Below are positions 26,888-35,417 of a DNA stretch of 59,696 bases, piece after piece. Numbering within the stretch: the first letter of the stretch is position 1; every line of letters begins with the position of its first letter. Both the position numbers and the translations under genes were made by a program. Origin of the DNA: Bryobacteraceae bacterium (lineage in GTDB: Bacteria; Acidobacteriota; Terriglobia; Bryobacterales; Bryobacteraceae); the NCBI GenBank assembly GCA_025928545.1, contig JAICJH010000042.1:1-59696 (forward strand), read 5' to 3'. The notes beneath the pieces were generated by a model. That model was not told the origin of the DNA and searched no databases. It worked only from the letters and a program-made list of their open reading frames with translations.

Positions 26888-28378
26888 TTAAACCTGCTTC
26901 ATAAGGTCTTCATGCGTGCTTTCCAGTACATTTACCGGGGCCTGTGGGACGTGCAGGGGTAAGCGAACGGTAAACGTGGTTCCCTTCCCCAACTCGCTTT
27001 TGACATCGATTGTGCCCGAATGCGCGCGCACAATCCAGTTCACAAAACTCAGCCCCAGGCCAAGCCCCTTTTCAGGCGAGGCCTGTTCCTCCATACCTCT
27101 GACGCGGTAAAAGCGATCGAAAATATGCGGCAGATGTTCCGGGGCGATTCCCTGCCCCGTATCCTGCACCACGATCTCCGCCTGCTCTCCCAAGCGCTCC
27201 ACGCTCACCCGAACCTCGCCTCCTTTCGGCGTGAACTTTACCGCGTTCGATATCAGATTCGAGAGCATTCGTTCGATCTGGACGCGGTCGAACTCACCAG
27301 TGCAGTTGCGCGTATCGCCGTGGAACGCAATCTCCACCCCGGAGCCTTCCGCCGGAATTTCAAACTGCTCCGTGATGTTGCGCGCGGTTTCGCAGATGTC
27401 CAGCGGCTGTAGCTGCAGCACCACCTGTCCCGTTTCCGCCTGCGACAGCAGCAGCAACGCGCGTACAATCTGCGACAGCCGCTCCACGTCGCCCAACGCC
27501 ACAACGATAGCGTCCCGATACTGTTCAGCCGTTTGCGCGGTGAAGAGAGCAACCTCCAGTTGGCCGCGAACAATCGTAATGGGCGTGCGGAGTTCATGCG
27601 ACACATCGGTGGAGAATTGGCGTATCTGGTTAAAACTCTGCTCCAGACGCGAAATCATGTCGTTGAATGTTTCGACAAGGTATTCCAGCTCATCGGCGGC
27701 CTTGCGTTCCGGAATGCGCAGACTGAGATTGGAGCCGCTGATACGTTCCGCGGCGGTGGCAATTGCCATCACGGGCTGTAGCGCCCGGCCCGCAACCACC
27801 CAGCCTGTGGCCATACCGATCAAAACCACCAGGGGCGTCAGCGCGATGGAAAGCCAGGTAAACGTGGCCAGCAACGCACGGTTCGGCGCCAGAGATATGC
27901 CGATCGCCACATAGAATCTTCGGGTTCTGGTTTCGTTGAAAATATAACTTGCCCGGATCAGATACGGGACACCGGCCGAGTTCGCTTCCCGCCAGTCCGG
28001 CTGGCTGGACTTGAGCACCTTGGCGATGTAATCGGCGTGATCGAAACCGAGCTTCTGGTATATCGTCGAAAATTCCTTCACTTCGCCCTGGTCGTCGGCG
28101 ATCATGTAGACCTTCTGAACGCTGGCTCGGATGTTGTTCTCGTCCGGGTCCTGATCGTCAAAGAGCCATGCGAGTTTGTTATCGCCTTCGATTCGCAAAT
28201 AGCCTTTGAGCGCGCCCCAGCGTTGTTCCAGATCTTCGTGCGCCTGGTCGCGCAGACTGGAGCTCAGGGTCTGCCGGAAGGTGAGAGCCACGCCGACCAG
28301 CAGCAGGGTGAAGATGGCCGTGTAGACCGCCGTCAGCCGGAAGCGAAGTCCGCGCGAGATGTGCTTACGTTTTGCCAG
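26888..28378 (-). CDS. sensor histidine kinase, probable CTG start
   Basis: Two-component sensor with TM1 (about 15-33), a periplasmic sensor region of about 130 residues, TM2 (about 170-195), HAMP, dimerisation helix STDVSHELRTPIT with phospho-accepting H261, and an ATPase domain (LISNAVKFTPKG, VQDTGQGIAPEHL, GLGLGLSFV). The first ATG/GTG/TTG in frame is GTG 28291, which would remove most of TM1. The frame stays open 29 codons further to CTG 28378, with AGAGGG five bases before it and a TAG stop just upstream. That CTG supplies the basic n-region MAKRKH and the whole TM1, so I prefer it (496 residues). It lies 25 bases downstream of the response regulator. Confidence 0.93.
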   Translation of the reverse strand: MAKRKHISRGLRFRLTAVYTAIFTLLLVGVALTFRQTLSSSLRDQAHEDLEQRWGALKGYLRIEGDNKLAWLFDDQDPDENNIRASVQKVYMIADDQGEVKEFSTIYQKLGFDHADYIAKVLKSSQPDWREANSAGVPYLIRASYIFNETRTRRFYVAIGISLAPNRALLATFTWLSIALTPLVVLIGMATGWVVAGRALQPVMAIATAAERISGSNLSLRIPERKAADELEYLVETFNDMISRLEQSFNQIRQFSTDVSHELRTPITIVRGQLEVALFTAQTAEQYRDAIVVALGDVERLSQIVRALLLLSQAETGQVVLQLQPLDICETARNITEQFEIPAEGSGVEIAFHGDTRNCTGEFDRVQIERMLSNLISNAVKFTPKGGEVRVSVERLGEQAEIVVQDTGQGIAPEHLPHIFDRFYRVRGMEEQASPEKGLGLGLSFVNWIVRAHSGTIDVKSELGKGTTFTVRLPLHVPQAPVNVLESTHEDLMKQV

Positions 28379-28403
28379 AAAGCCCTCTCGCGACTACTCT
28401 AGC

Positions 28404-29126
28404 CTAAATCGAGGCCTGAAATGATGTACCCGGATCGGTTCTTCCGGCCGCCGATTTTTCCGGAGCTTCAATCATGTACCCGATTCCGCGAATCGTATGA
28501 ATCAGCTTATCGGGAAACCGGTCGTCGATCTTGCTGCGCAGATGCCGGATATACACGTCCACGATATTCGTAAGACCGTCGTAATCCATATCCCAGACAT
28601 GCTCCACGATCATCGTGCGGCTGAGCGGACGTCCCTTATTCCGCATCATGTATTCCAGAATGCCGAATTCCTTCGGCGCCAGATCGATCGTTTCAGTACC
28701 CCGCGTCACTTTACGCCGCAGGCTGTCGACGACCAGATCGGCCACCTGTAATCGTTCCGGCGTCGGCTGACCGCGCCGCAGCAGAGCGCGCACACGCGCC
28801 AGCAATTCGACAAAGGCGAAAGGCTTGGTGAGATAGTCGTCCGCGCCGTGCTCCAGCCCTTTCACTCGGTCGTCGAGTTGTCCGCGCGCACTTAGAATCA
28901 GCACTGGCGGACCGTTCTGGCGGCCCCGAATTCGTTCGAGCACCTTCAGGCCATCCATATCCGGCAGCATCAGATCCAGGATCACCAGATCGTAATCGGT
29001 ATCGTGCGTAAACTGAATGGCGGTCGCCCCGTCCGGCGCGATGTCGATGGCGTAGCCCGCACCCTGCAGGCCCCGGCTGAGGAAGTCCGCGATGCGCCGT
29101 TCGTCTTCTACCACCAGAATTCGCAT
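28404..29126 (-). CDS. OmpR/PhoB-family response regulator
   Basis: 240 residues: receiver domain (1-120) with acidic pocket E7/D8, phospho-accepting D51 in VILDLMLPD, and KPF lysine in YLTKPFAFVELL. The OmpR winged helix follows (LAPKEFGILEYMM, IVDVYIRHLRSKID, IRGIGYMIE). A serine/Gly-rich 18-residue tail follows the DNA-binding domain. It is cotranscribed with the kinase and divergent from the GH16-like gene by 63 bases. An 18-bp palindrome touches the start codon and may be its own operator. Target genes are unknown. Confidence 0.95.
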   Translation of the reverse strand: MRILVVEDERRIADFLSRGLQGAGYAIDIAPDGATAIQFTHDTDYDLVILDLMLPDMDGLKVLERIRGRQNGPPVLILSARGQLDDRVKGLEHGADDYLTKPFAFVELLARVRALLRRGQPTPERLQVADLVVDSLRRKVTRGTETIDLAPKEFGILEYMMRNKGRPLSRTMIVEHVWDMDYDGLTNIVDVYIRHLRSKIDDRFPDKLIHTIRGIGYMIEAPEKSAAGRTDPGTSFQASI

Positions 29127-29144
29127 TGTAATCTTAAGGTTACA
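29127..29144. promoter_or_regulatory. palindrome abutting the response-regulator start
   Basis: TGTAATCTTAAGGTTACA, an 18-bp palindrome with a single mismatched pair, begins at the base next to the ATG of the response regulator and lies in the 63-base divergent gap with the GH16-like gene. Probable operator for autoregulation or for both genes. Confidence 0.45.
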
Positions 29145-29189
29145 TCAACAGAAGCATTGTCACACTTTACCGCTCTAACTCGGCACTAT

Positions 29190-29972
29190 GTGAAACGCAG
29201 CCAAGGCAAAAAGGTTGCGGCTCATATTATATTGTTCACTTCCATCGTCGGAATATCGGTTTCATTCGCTCAGCCGCGAAGCAATAAGTCGTCCGTAGAT
29301 CCCGCACCCGCCCGGCCCACGCGGGCTGTGAAGTTTACCGAAGAGTTCGACGGGGCATCGCTCGATTTCTCGAAGTGGTCGCCCCATCCGCCAGCCAGGC
29401 TGCTACTGCCCGGAGTCCAGGAATGGTTGCCGGAAGCGATTCAGGTTTCAGGCGGGCAGGCCCACATCGTTGCCCGTAAGACCGCGGGCGGCTACACATC
29501 CGGAATCATGACGACTCTCGGAACTTTTGCCCAGACTTACGGGCGCTTCGAGATCCGTTTTCGCATGCCGGCGGGCCGTGGTCTGGAACCGCTGTTCCGG
29601 CTACTGCCTGTTCCCACAGGCGATTCGCCTTCTATCGACGTGATGAATGCGATCGGCGGCGATCCCTCCACTGCTCTGTTCGGCAACCGCTGGAGTGAAG
29701 GGCATGTCGAACGCGAATACACCAGTTCCTGGAAAGTAGGCGACCTTGCCACCGGCTTCCACATCGCGGCCGTCGAATGGGATGAGGAAAGGATCGTCTG
29801 GAGCGTGGACGGCGCGGAGAGATTTGAGTCCTTCGAAGGCGTGCCCCACCAACCGATGTATCTCGCGGTCAGCCTGTCGGTAGGTACGGAGAAAGCGGGC
29901 GAGCCCGATGGCCAAACCAAATTCCCCGCCTCGCTCGATATCGATTACATCCGTGCCTTCGCACGGCCCTGA
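29190..29972 (+). CDS. GH16-fold secreted protein lacking the catalytic glutamates
   Basis: 260 residues from GTG 29190, with a basic n-region and signal segment (HIILFTSIVGISVSFAQ). The body follows the GH16 laminarinase-like jelly roll: FTEEFDGASLDFSKW, TYGRFEIRFRMPAGRGL, FHIAAVEWDEERIVWSVDG and DIDYIRAFARP. The active-site strand, normally ExDxxE (EIDIME), reads SIDVMN: the nucleophile is Ser and the acid/base is Asn, with only the central Asp kept. The WPAFW cradle is EPLFR. It is therefore probably a glycan-binding or structural relative, not an enzyme. The 3' end overlaps the opposing glycosyltransferase gene by 28 bases. Confidence 0.85.
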   Translation: MKRSQGKKVAAHIILFTSIVGISVSFAQPRSNKSSVDPAPARPTRAVKFTEEFDGASLDFSKWSPHPPARLLLPGVQEWLPEAIQVSGGQAHIVARKTAGGYTSGIMTTLGTFAQTYGRFEIRFRMPAGRGLEPLFRLLPVPTGDSPSIDVMNAIGGDPSTALFGNRWSEGHVEREYTSSWKVGDLATGFHIAAVEWDEERIVWSVDGAERFESFEGVPHQPMYLAVSLSVGTEKAGEPDGQTKFPASLDIDYIRAFARP

Positions 29973-31459
29973 AACATCAGCGCCGGTATTGCTACCGTCC
30001 CGGCGACCCATGCGGTAAGCAGCCAGAACGGCACGCGGAGCCGCGCGGCAGCTTCCGCAACCTGCGCAACGGAGCCGTGATTCCACGGGGCAAGACCCGC
30101 GTAATACGGCATCATTCTGGCGGCAGCGCCAAACAGATCCGTGAAGGCAAGCATCACGGCGAACGCGATCGAAAAGCGTCCCAAGCCGGCAGCTATCAGA
30201 ATGGCCATCGCGCCACCTGCCGGCCAAAGATACCAGCCGGGAATTCCTGGAATTCCATGCACGGCGTTATATGCCGCCGCACCGCCCGCAATCGCGACGG
30301 CGAAGGCAGCGGTGAGCACGATTGGCGCGCGCAATTGGCTCCTGTAGCGGGCGATCCCCGCCACCATTCCCGCAACCGCCACGCCCTCCAGCGCCATGTA
30401 CATCCACGTCCGAAGCGTGAGAAAGCTCCAGGCGCCGAACCATGTGAACGACTTCGCAACCGTCTGTGCACCGTTGATCCATCTGCCACTCCGGATCAGT
30501 TGCGCCGCGCTGACCGCGAGAGTTCCCAGAGGAACGCTCTCCTGCCAGCCAGTCAACGGCACACCGATCGCAAGATTCCGCGCGTACCACCAGCCCCCGA
30601 TCGCCAACCCCACCGCAATCGCCAGGACTGCCTGCTTCGGCCGCCGGCACCATAAGACAAGCAACACCGGCGCCAGAACGATCAGAGACGCCTTGGAAAG
30701 CATAGCGAGCCCGAGCACCAGACCCGCTGTCAGCCAGGTTGTCTCCACCCGCATCATCAGCCAGAGAAAGACCGCGGCCAGGCCGATGGCCAAACCGTCG
30801 TTAGCGACACGAGACCCGTCGATGGCTAAACCTGGAGCTATCGCCAATAACCCCGCAACCCAATGCGCCACTCCCGCAACGCCGGAGGTTTTACGCGCCG
30901 CGAGAAACGTGAACGGAATCGCCAGCGAAGTAAAAAGCAAACTTAACAAACGAACAAGGAACACCCGATCCGAAAGCCGGAGACTTCCGCTCAAGCGAAC
31001 CAAAGGCGCAGCCAGCCAGTAAAACAACGGAGGCTGCTGCGCCTCGTAAAAAACAAACGGACGATGGCCGTTGCTCTCGACCGCCGGCAAATGCGCCTGC
31101 GAAGGCGGCAGCCGTTGCATCTCGGAGCGCCGTTGCTCCCGCTCCGCATCCGGCAAAGCCCACCATTGCTCATGCGTCAGATAGGGCGCGCCAATCCACC
31201 GGAGTTCCCGAGCGAGCGGTGTCAACCGCATCGAGTCGTCGATCTCCCGTGAGATTCGGTCCTGTGCGACAGGCAGAGTCCCGTGCTCGTTCCAGTGCTG
31301 GATCCAGGCAAAATGGGCGTACTCGTCCCAGCCCTCCCAAAGCGGCAGCATAGCCGAATAGAAGGCGCCGCGAACCAGGAAGAGTGCCCAGAATATCCAA
31401 ATACGCGCTGGCAAGAAGCTATGATAGCGACGTGAGCGCCGGTTCGCCTGAAAATTCAT
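29945..31459 (-). CDS. polytopic membrane glycosyltransferase-like protein (GT-C type)
   Basis: 504 residues with roughly 10-12 hydrophobic segments. The first luminal loop after TM1 has EGWDEYAHFAW, the acidic-plus-His motif typical of GT-C enzymes (PMT/ArnT, DUF2142-like) that use lipid-linked sugars. QQPPLFYWLAAPLVRL in the next loop is another landmark of this group. It probably transfers a sugar from a polyprenyl carrier to lipid, protein or glycan at the periplasmic face. Start ATG 31459; its first bases may overlap the divergent methyltransferase gene. Acceptor and donor unknown. Confidence 0.82.
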   Translation of the reverse strand: MNFQANRRSRRYHSFLPARIWIFWALFLVRGAFYSAMLPLWEGWDEYAHFAWIQHWNEHGTLPVAQDRISREIDDSMRLTPLARELRWIGAPYLTHEQWWALPDAEREQRRSEMQRLPPSQAHLPAVESNGHRPFVFYEAQQPPLFYWLAAPLVRLSGSLRLSDRVFLVRLLSLLFTSLAIPFTFLAARKTSGVAGVAHWVAGLLAIAPGLAIDGSRVANDGLAIGLAAVFLWLMMRVETTWLTAGLVLGLAMLSKASLIVLAPVLLVLWCRRPKQAVLAIAVGLAIGGWWYARNLAIGVPLTGWQESVPLGTLAVSAAQLIRSGRWINGAQTVAKSFTWFGAWSFLTLRTWMYMALEGVAVAGMVAGIARYRSQLRAPIVLTAAFAVAIAGGAAAYNAVHGIPGIPGWYLWPAGGAMAILIAAGLGRFSIAFAVMLAFTDLFGAAARMMPYYAGLAPWNHGSVAQVAEAAARLRVPFWLLTAWVAGTVAIPALMFQGRAKARM

Positions 31460-32754
31460 CGGCAGTAGATCCTAAGATCGAAAAGCGCATGCGCGCCGAA
31501 TGGAATGCGCGCGCGCAGGAAGATGCCCATTATTACGTCGCGTTCGGACGCCGCGATCAGGACGATGCCGAGTTTTTCGACACCGCTAAAGATCTCGTTG
31601 GGGAACTCGCCGGCGAACTGAAGCGCCTCCCTCCGCCAATGGGAAGACTGCGGCGAGCTCTCGAAATCGGCTGTGGCCCGGGCCGGCTTCTGCGACCGAT
31701 GAGCCGTTACTTCGATCAGATCTACGGGGTGGACGTTTCCGACGCCATGATCGCGCTGGCAAAGGAAAAGCTCCGCGACATCCCGAACGCCTTTCCTCAC
31801 GCGATAGCGGGCAGCGACCTGAGATTATTCCCGGATCGCCATTTCGACTTCGTTTATTCCTACGCCGTCTTTCAGCACATTCCCGACCCGGATGTGGTCT
31901 TTTCCTATCTTCGGGAAACAGCCCGTGTGCTGCGGCCCGGCGGCGTCGCTCGCCTTCAGATCAACGGACTGCCGAAATCGTCGAAGGGCTATACAACCTG
32001 GGAAGGAGTCCGCGTCAGTGCCGCGGAAATTCACGCCCTGACCCGCGAATTGGGGGTGGAACTGCTCGCCCTCACCGGCGTCGAATCGCAGTACATGTGG
32101 ACTACGTGGCGTAAACCGGAAAAAGCGCCAACCGGTGCCCCGCCGGGTATTTGCCGTATTCGCGCGCTCTCCAATGCTTTCTCCAGCGAGCAGGCGGTAC
32201 CGGTAAGCGGGCGGCTGGCGTGTTTCGCGGCCTCGGTGGAGAATCTTCCCGTCGGCTGCGATCTGAACTCGCTGACTGTATCGATCGACGAAGTTCCGGG
32301 CCGCGTTTCTTTCATCGGCCCGCGCGAGCGTAATGGTTTTTCTCAGGTCAATGTCTTCCTGCCGAAAAACTTACGCACCGGGTTGCTGCCGGTGCGGCTC
32401 GACTGGCATGGCCAGCAGCTTGCGGAAGAAAAATTCGTGCGCATCATTCCACCCGGACCCGCCGTTCCCCGCCTGAGCTCTTTGACAGATGCAATCAATC
32501 TCATGTCCACCACGAGGATTGAAAGCCGCCTGGTGAAGGCTTCGATTGAGGAAGTCGACGACATCGCAACCTTCAGCGCCACTGTCGACGGAACGAGTGT
32601 CACCAGGATAGAAACATTCCGTGCGGACCCGCTGACCGAACGTTGGGAAGTCAATTTCGGGATTCCCGAATCAGTTTTTCCAGGCGGACACATTCTGGAG
32701 CTTCGCCTGGGCGGCCGGATATTGGCGAAAATGGGAATCGAGGTCACACAATGA
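31432..32754 (+). CDS. SAM-dependent methyltransferase with C-terminal beta domain
   Basis: 440 residues from GTG 31432 (ATG 31489 is an alternative that avoids overlap with the divergent gene). Residues about 20-260 are a class I methyltransferase: LEIGCGPGRLLRPM is the SAM-binding motif I, then YGVDVSDAMIALAKEKL and FVYSYAVFQHIPDPD. The last 180 residues form an unrelated beta-rich, Ig-like region with repeated VSIDEVPG and VDGTSVTRIE patterns. The stop overlaps the next gene start (ATGA). Substrate unknown; neighbours suggest surface glycan or lipid modification. Confidence 0.85.
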   Translation: MSAGSPENSSAVDPKIEKRMRAEWNARAQEDAHYYVAFGRRDQDDAEFFDTAKDLVGELAGELKRLPPPMGRLRRALEIGCGPGRLLRPMSRYFDQIYGVDVSDAMIALAKEKLRDIPNAFPHAIAGSDLRLFPDRHFDFVYSYAVFQHIPDPDVVFSYLRETARVLRPGGVARLQINGLPKSSKGYTTWEGVRVSAAEIHALTRELGVELLALTGVESQYMWTTWRKPEKAPTGAPPGICRIRALSNAFSSEQAVPVSGRLACFAASVENLPVGCDLNSLTVSIDEVPGRVSFIGPRERNGFSQVNVFLPKNLRTGLLPVRLDWHGQQLAEEKFVRIIPPGPAVPRLSSLTDAINLMSTTRIESRLVKASIEEVDDIATFSATVDGTSVTRIETFRADPLTERWEVNFGIPESVFPGGHILELRLGGRILAKMGIEVTQ

Positions 32755-33950
32755 CGCCCCGGACCTGTTCTTTGCTGACTTGCCTGCTGCTGACTCTTCC
32801 TGTCGCCGCCCAGCAGACCCCGGAAACACGGCTTCGCTCCGCCCTTCAGACCAAAACCGGCGTCGCGACACTGCCCGGCGGGGTAATCGAAATTTCTCGC
32901 GAGATCACGCTCTCCCCGGATGCGCACGATCTCGAAATCCGCGGCGCCAATACGACCATCAAAGCGTCCGCCGCTTTCCGTGGACGCGCCCTCATCGTCA
33001 TCCCCGCGGGCAAAAATATTAAAATCCACGATCTTGCACTCGATGGCAACCGCGACGCTTTCCCGCAGCCTGTGCCCCCGCCCCCTGCCGGTGCGATGCT
33101 TTCGCGCGTGGTGGCAAACAATGGAATCCTCGCCGAAGGCGTGACCGGCCTCGAGTTGTTCGAGATCAAAGCTGTGCAAGTCGCGGGTTTCCCGGTGCTC
33201 CTCAATGGCGGCAGCAAAGTCCGCATTCACGATGTCGAGTTCACCGATAGCGGCACGCTCGATGCCAATGGCCACAACAACGGCTCCGGCGGACTCGCCC
33301 TCGAAGAAGGCGTCACCGATTTCGAAATTGTACATTCACGGATCGGGACGATCCGCGGCAACGGGATCTGGATTCGCTCCCTTGGCGGCACATCGTCGAA
33401 GGGCCGGATTACGGACAACGAATTCGCAATCCTGGCGCGGGCCGCGATCGAACTGAACCATGCCACGGGCATTACCATCGAAAACAATACAGGCCACATG
33501 ATCGGCTTTCCCGGCGATGAGGTCCTGACCGGGGGAACCGCGCTGCCGGCAGCCATTGCGACCACGGGCGCCGTGGATCATTCCATCATCCACAACAATA
33601 ATTTCGATCAAATCGCCGGACGGTGTTTCTCGCTGGACGGCTTGAGCGACAGCGACGTCACAGGCAATGGCTGCGCGGATGGCCTGTTCAACGCCTTCCT
33701 GATTCGCGGCGTCAACAACCGCATCACCGGCAATCGACTCACGGGCCTGAACAACGCCAAACGGGATCAGCCGGAATCCCTTCGAGCCGGAATTTATTTA
33801 GCCACCGGCTCAACCGGTAACACGCTGGACGGCAACGAAATCACAGGTTACGGCATGGCCCAACACTGCATCGCCGGCCCCGGACTCGACGGCAACAAAG
33901 TAGTGAAGAACGCCTGTTCCGACGGCACCTCCGTAGCCCGTGCCTATTAA
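32751..33950 (+). CDS. secreted right-handed parallel beta-helix protein
   Basis: 399 residues with signal peptide (SLLTCLLLTLPVAAQQ). Short repeated coils with N/G ladders (IHDLALDGNRD, ITIENNTGHMIG, HSIIHNNNFDQIAG, NRITGNRLTGL, TGNTLDGNEITGYG) indicate the pectate-lyase/NosD-type parallel beta-helix. No family-specific catalytic triad can be named, so the role could be glycan binding, epimerase or lyase activity. It is translationally coupled to the methyltransferase by ATGA, so the two probably act together, but no sugar specificity can be read. Confidence 0.85.
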   Translation: MTPRTCSLLTCLLLTLPVAAQQTPETRLRSALQTKTGVATLPGGVIEISREITLSPDAHDLEIRGANTTIKASAAFRGRALIVIPAGKNIKIHDLALDGNRDAFPQPVPPPPAGAMLSRVVANNGILAEGVTGLELFEIKAVQVAGFPVLLNGGSKVRIHDVEFTDSGTLDANGHNNGSGGLALEEGVTDFEIVHSRIGTIRGNGIWIRSLGGTSSKGRITDNEFAILARAAIELNHATGITIENNTGHMIGFPGDEVLTGGTALPAAIATTGAVDHSIIHNNNFDQIAGRCFSLDGLSDSDVTGNGCADGLFNAFLIRGVNNRITGNRLTGLNNAKRDQPESLRAGIYLATGSTGNTLDGNEITGYGMAQHCIAGPGLDGNKVVKNACSDGTSVARAY

Positions 33951-33958
33951 AATTTCAT

Positions 33959-33983
33959 CGGCGTGAATCGGCGTGAATCGGCG
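33959..33983. repeat. short tandem repeat
   Basis: Two and a half copies of the 10-base unit CGGCGTGAAT between the beta-helix gene and the UvrC-like gene. No function is evident. Confidence 0.6.
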
Positions 33984-34000
33984 GCCGTCCTGTTTTTTTA

Positions 34001-35110
34001 TCAACCGCCGGATTTCCCACGGGACTTCCGCTGCGCAGTCGCCACCCGCGACACAGCATTCACCAGCTTCCGCCAGGGAATCTTTTCCCAATCGTCCACA
34101 ACCAGCAACTCGCCATCGCACCAGCTCGAATAAAACCATCGCGACAACACAGCCAGTTGCTCCGTGCGTTGCAGGGCGGAAACCTCGCACCGGGCCGGAA
34201 TCGTGGCCGCCATATCCCGCAACCGCGAATCGAGCGACACCGCCCTCCCATCTTCGGCCGCGATGAAATCGAGCGGCCGGAAACCCTGCCAGAATCCGCC
34301 GCGCAGCCAGCCAAGCTCAACAGATTCCGGCTTCGCCGACGGCACAATTGCGATGGCGTGAAGCTCGTCGACTGCGCGGGCCATTTCATCCCGCCAGCTC
34401 AGTGCTTCCTCGATTTTTTGTACCCACTGGTGAGCCCGCGCCGCTCCTTCGAAATCCATTTCGGCGCTCATCCGCTCTCGCTCCCCGGCCGCGGATGCGA
34501 TCGCCGACCGACCGCCGGTGCGCAGAAAATCGGCAACCCGCGTTGCCTCCGACCGGTATTCGTCCACGCTGACCGCCAGCTGACAGGGGCGCAGACACTT
34601 CCCCATTTCCCCGTAAATGCAGCCGGGATGTTGCGGCGAAGGCGCAAGATCCTCGATGCAACGCCGCAGCTGGAACAGATCCAGAAAAGCCGATTCAAAC
34701 TGCACGGCGGTTGCGCGATTCCGGAACGGACCCACGTAGAGAGAACCCACGCCCGTGTGGCTCGACAGGCGTGTCGCCAATTGTGTCCGGGGAAAGTCGT
34801 TCGAGAGCAGCAGTCTCAGGTAGGGCGGCAAACGAAGGCGGATTTCCCGCCGGTAGTCGGCACCGAGATGCCGCCGGCCCAGTTCGAGATGCAGAAAACG
34901 CGATTCCAGCTTTGAGCCGGCCAGATGGTATTCCAGACGTTCGGCCACGGGCGACCACGTACGCATCAGCCGGCGGCGAAGGACGTTGGTGCGAGCCAGC
35001 CACGGCTGGCCGCTGGCGGGCCACAAAAGGAAGACGGCGGGGCTGTTCGGCAGCGATTCCAGCAGCGTTGCAACTTCTTCCGGTTCAGTGGGAAGCGAGA
35101 TCTCGACCAT
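34001..35110 (-). CDS. UvrC-like N-terminal-half protein with degenerate GIY-YIG
   Basis: 369 residues from ATG 35110. The middle shows UvrC landmarks: LRRCIEDLAP, then the cysteine cluster CIYGEMGKCLRPCQ, then a UVR-like helix pair (MDFEGAARAHQWVQKIEEAL). The N-terminal nuclease signature is eroded: the GIY position is AVF and the YVG position is WLA, although LRRRL follows as in UvrC. The C-terminal RNase H-like and helix-hairpin-helix domains of full UvrC (about 600 residues) are absent. It probably binds DNA or UvrB-like partners without the usual incision. A longer open frame upstream overlaps rpmB and is not used. Confidence 0.8.
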   Translation of the reverse strand: MVEISLPTEPEEVATLLESLPNSPAVFLLWPASGQPWLARTNVLRRRLMRTWSPVAERLEYHLAGSKLESRFLHLELGRRHLGADYRREIRLRLPPYLRLLLSNDFPRTQLATRLSSHTGVGSLYVGPFRNRATAVQFESAFLDLFQLRRCIEDLAPSPQHPGCIYGEMGKCLRPCQLAVSVDEYRSEATRVADFLRTGGRSAIASAAGERERMSAEMDFEGAARAHQWVQKIEEALSWRDEMARAVDELHAIAIVPSAKPESVELGWLRGGFWQGFRPLDFIAAEDGRAVSLDSRLRDMAATIPARCEVSALQRTEQLAVLSRWFYSSWCDGELLVVDDWEKIPWRKLVNAVSRVATAQRKSRGKSGG

Positions 35111-35154
35111 CTGTAAGTTGATTTCAGTGTAAGCTTCGGCAGTACGCGCCGTGG

Positions 35155-35193
35155 TACACTCAGATTTGCGTTCGGGCGTGCTTTTTTGCCCGA
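35155..35193 (+). promoter_or_regulatory. rpmB leader: possible -10 and small hairpin
   Basis: TACACT at 35155-35160 may be the -10. A 6-bp stem TCGGGC/GCCCGA (35172-35177, 35188-35193) enclosing a T-run lies in the leader, 14 bases before AGGAG (35207-35211). It could be an attenuator-like element, but the evidence is slight. Confidence 0.3.
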
Positions 35194-35221
35194 GCCTGAG
35201 ATCCCCAGGAGTTTCAACCCA

Positions 35222-35413
35222 ATGGCAAGAGTTTGTGATGTTTGCGGCAAAGGTCCGCAGTTCGGGCATAAGGTCAGCCACGCGCACAATGTTTCCAACC
35301 GGCGCTGGAATGTGAACCTGCAGAAAGTACGTGCGGTCGTCAGCGGCGCCAGCAAGAGCGTCCGCGCCTGCACATCCTGCATTCGCAACGGCAAAGTTCA
35401 GAAAGCCGCTTAA
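35222..35413 (+). CDS. rpmB: 50S ribosomal protein L28
   Basis: 63 residues, MARVCDVCGKGPQFG at the start and RNGKVQKAA at the end. L28 signatures are GHKVSHAHNVSNRRW and CTSC. The two CxxC pairs (CDVC, CTSC) make this the zinc-ribbon form. AGGAG lies 10 bases before ATG 35222. It stands alone rather than with rpmG; the next gene follows after 4 bases. Confidence 0.97.
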   Translation: MARVCDVCGKGPQFGHKVSHAHNVSNRRWNVNLQKVRAVVSGASKSVRACTSCIRNGKVQKAA

Positions 35414-35417
35414 TTGT

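Noticed and set aside
33959..33983. CRISPR-like tandem repeats
   Set aside because: Only two and a half 10-base units without spacers.
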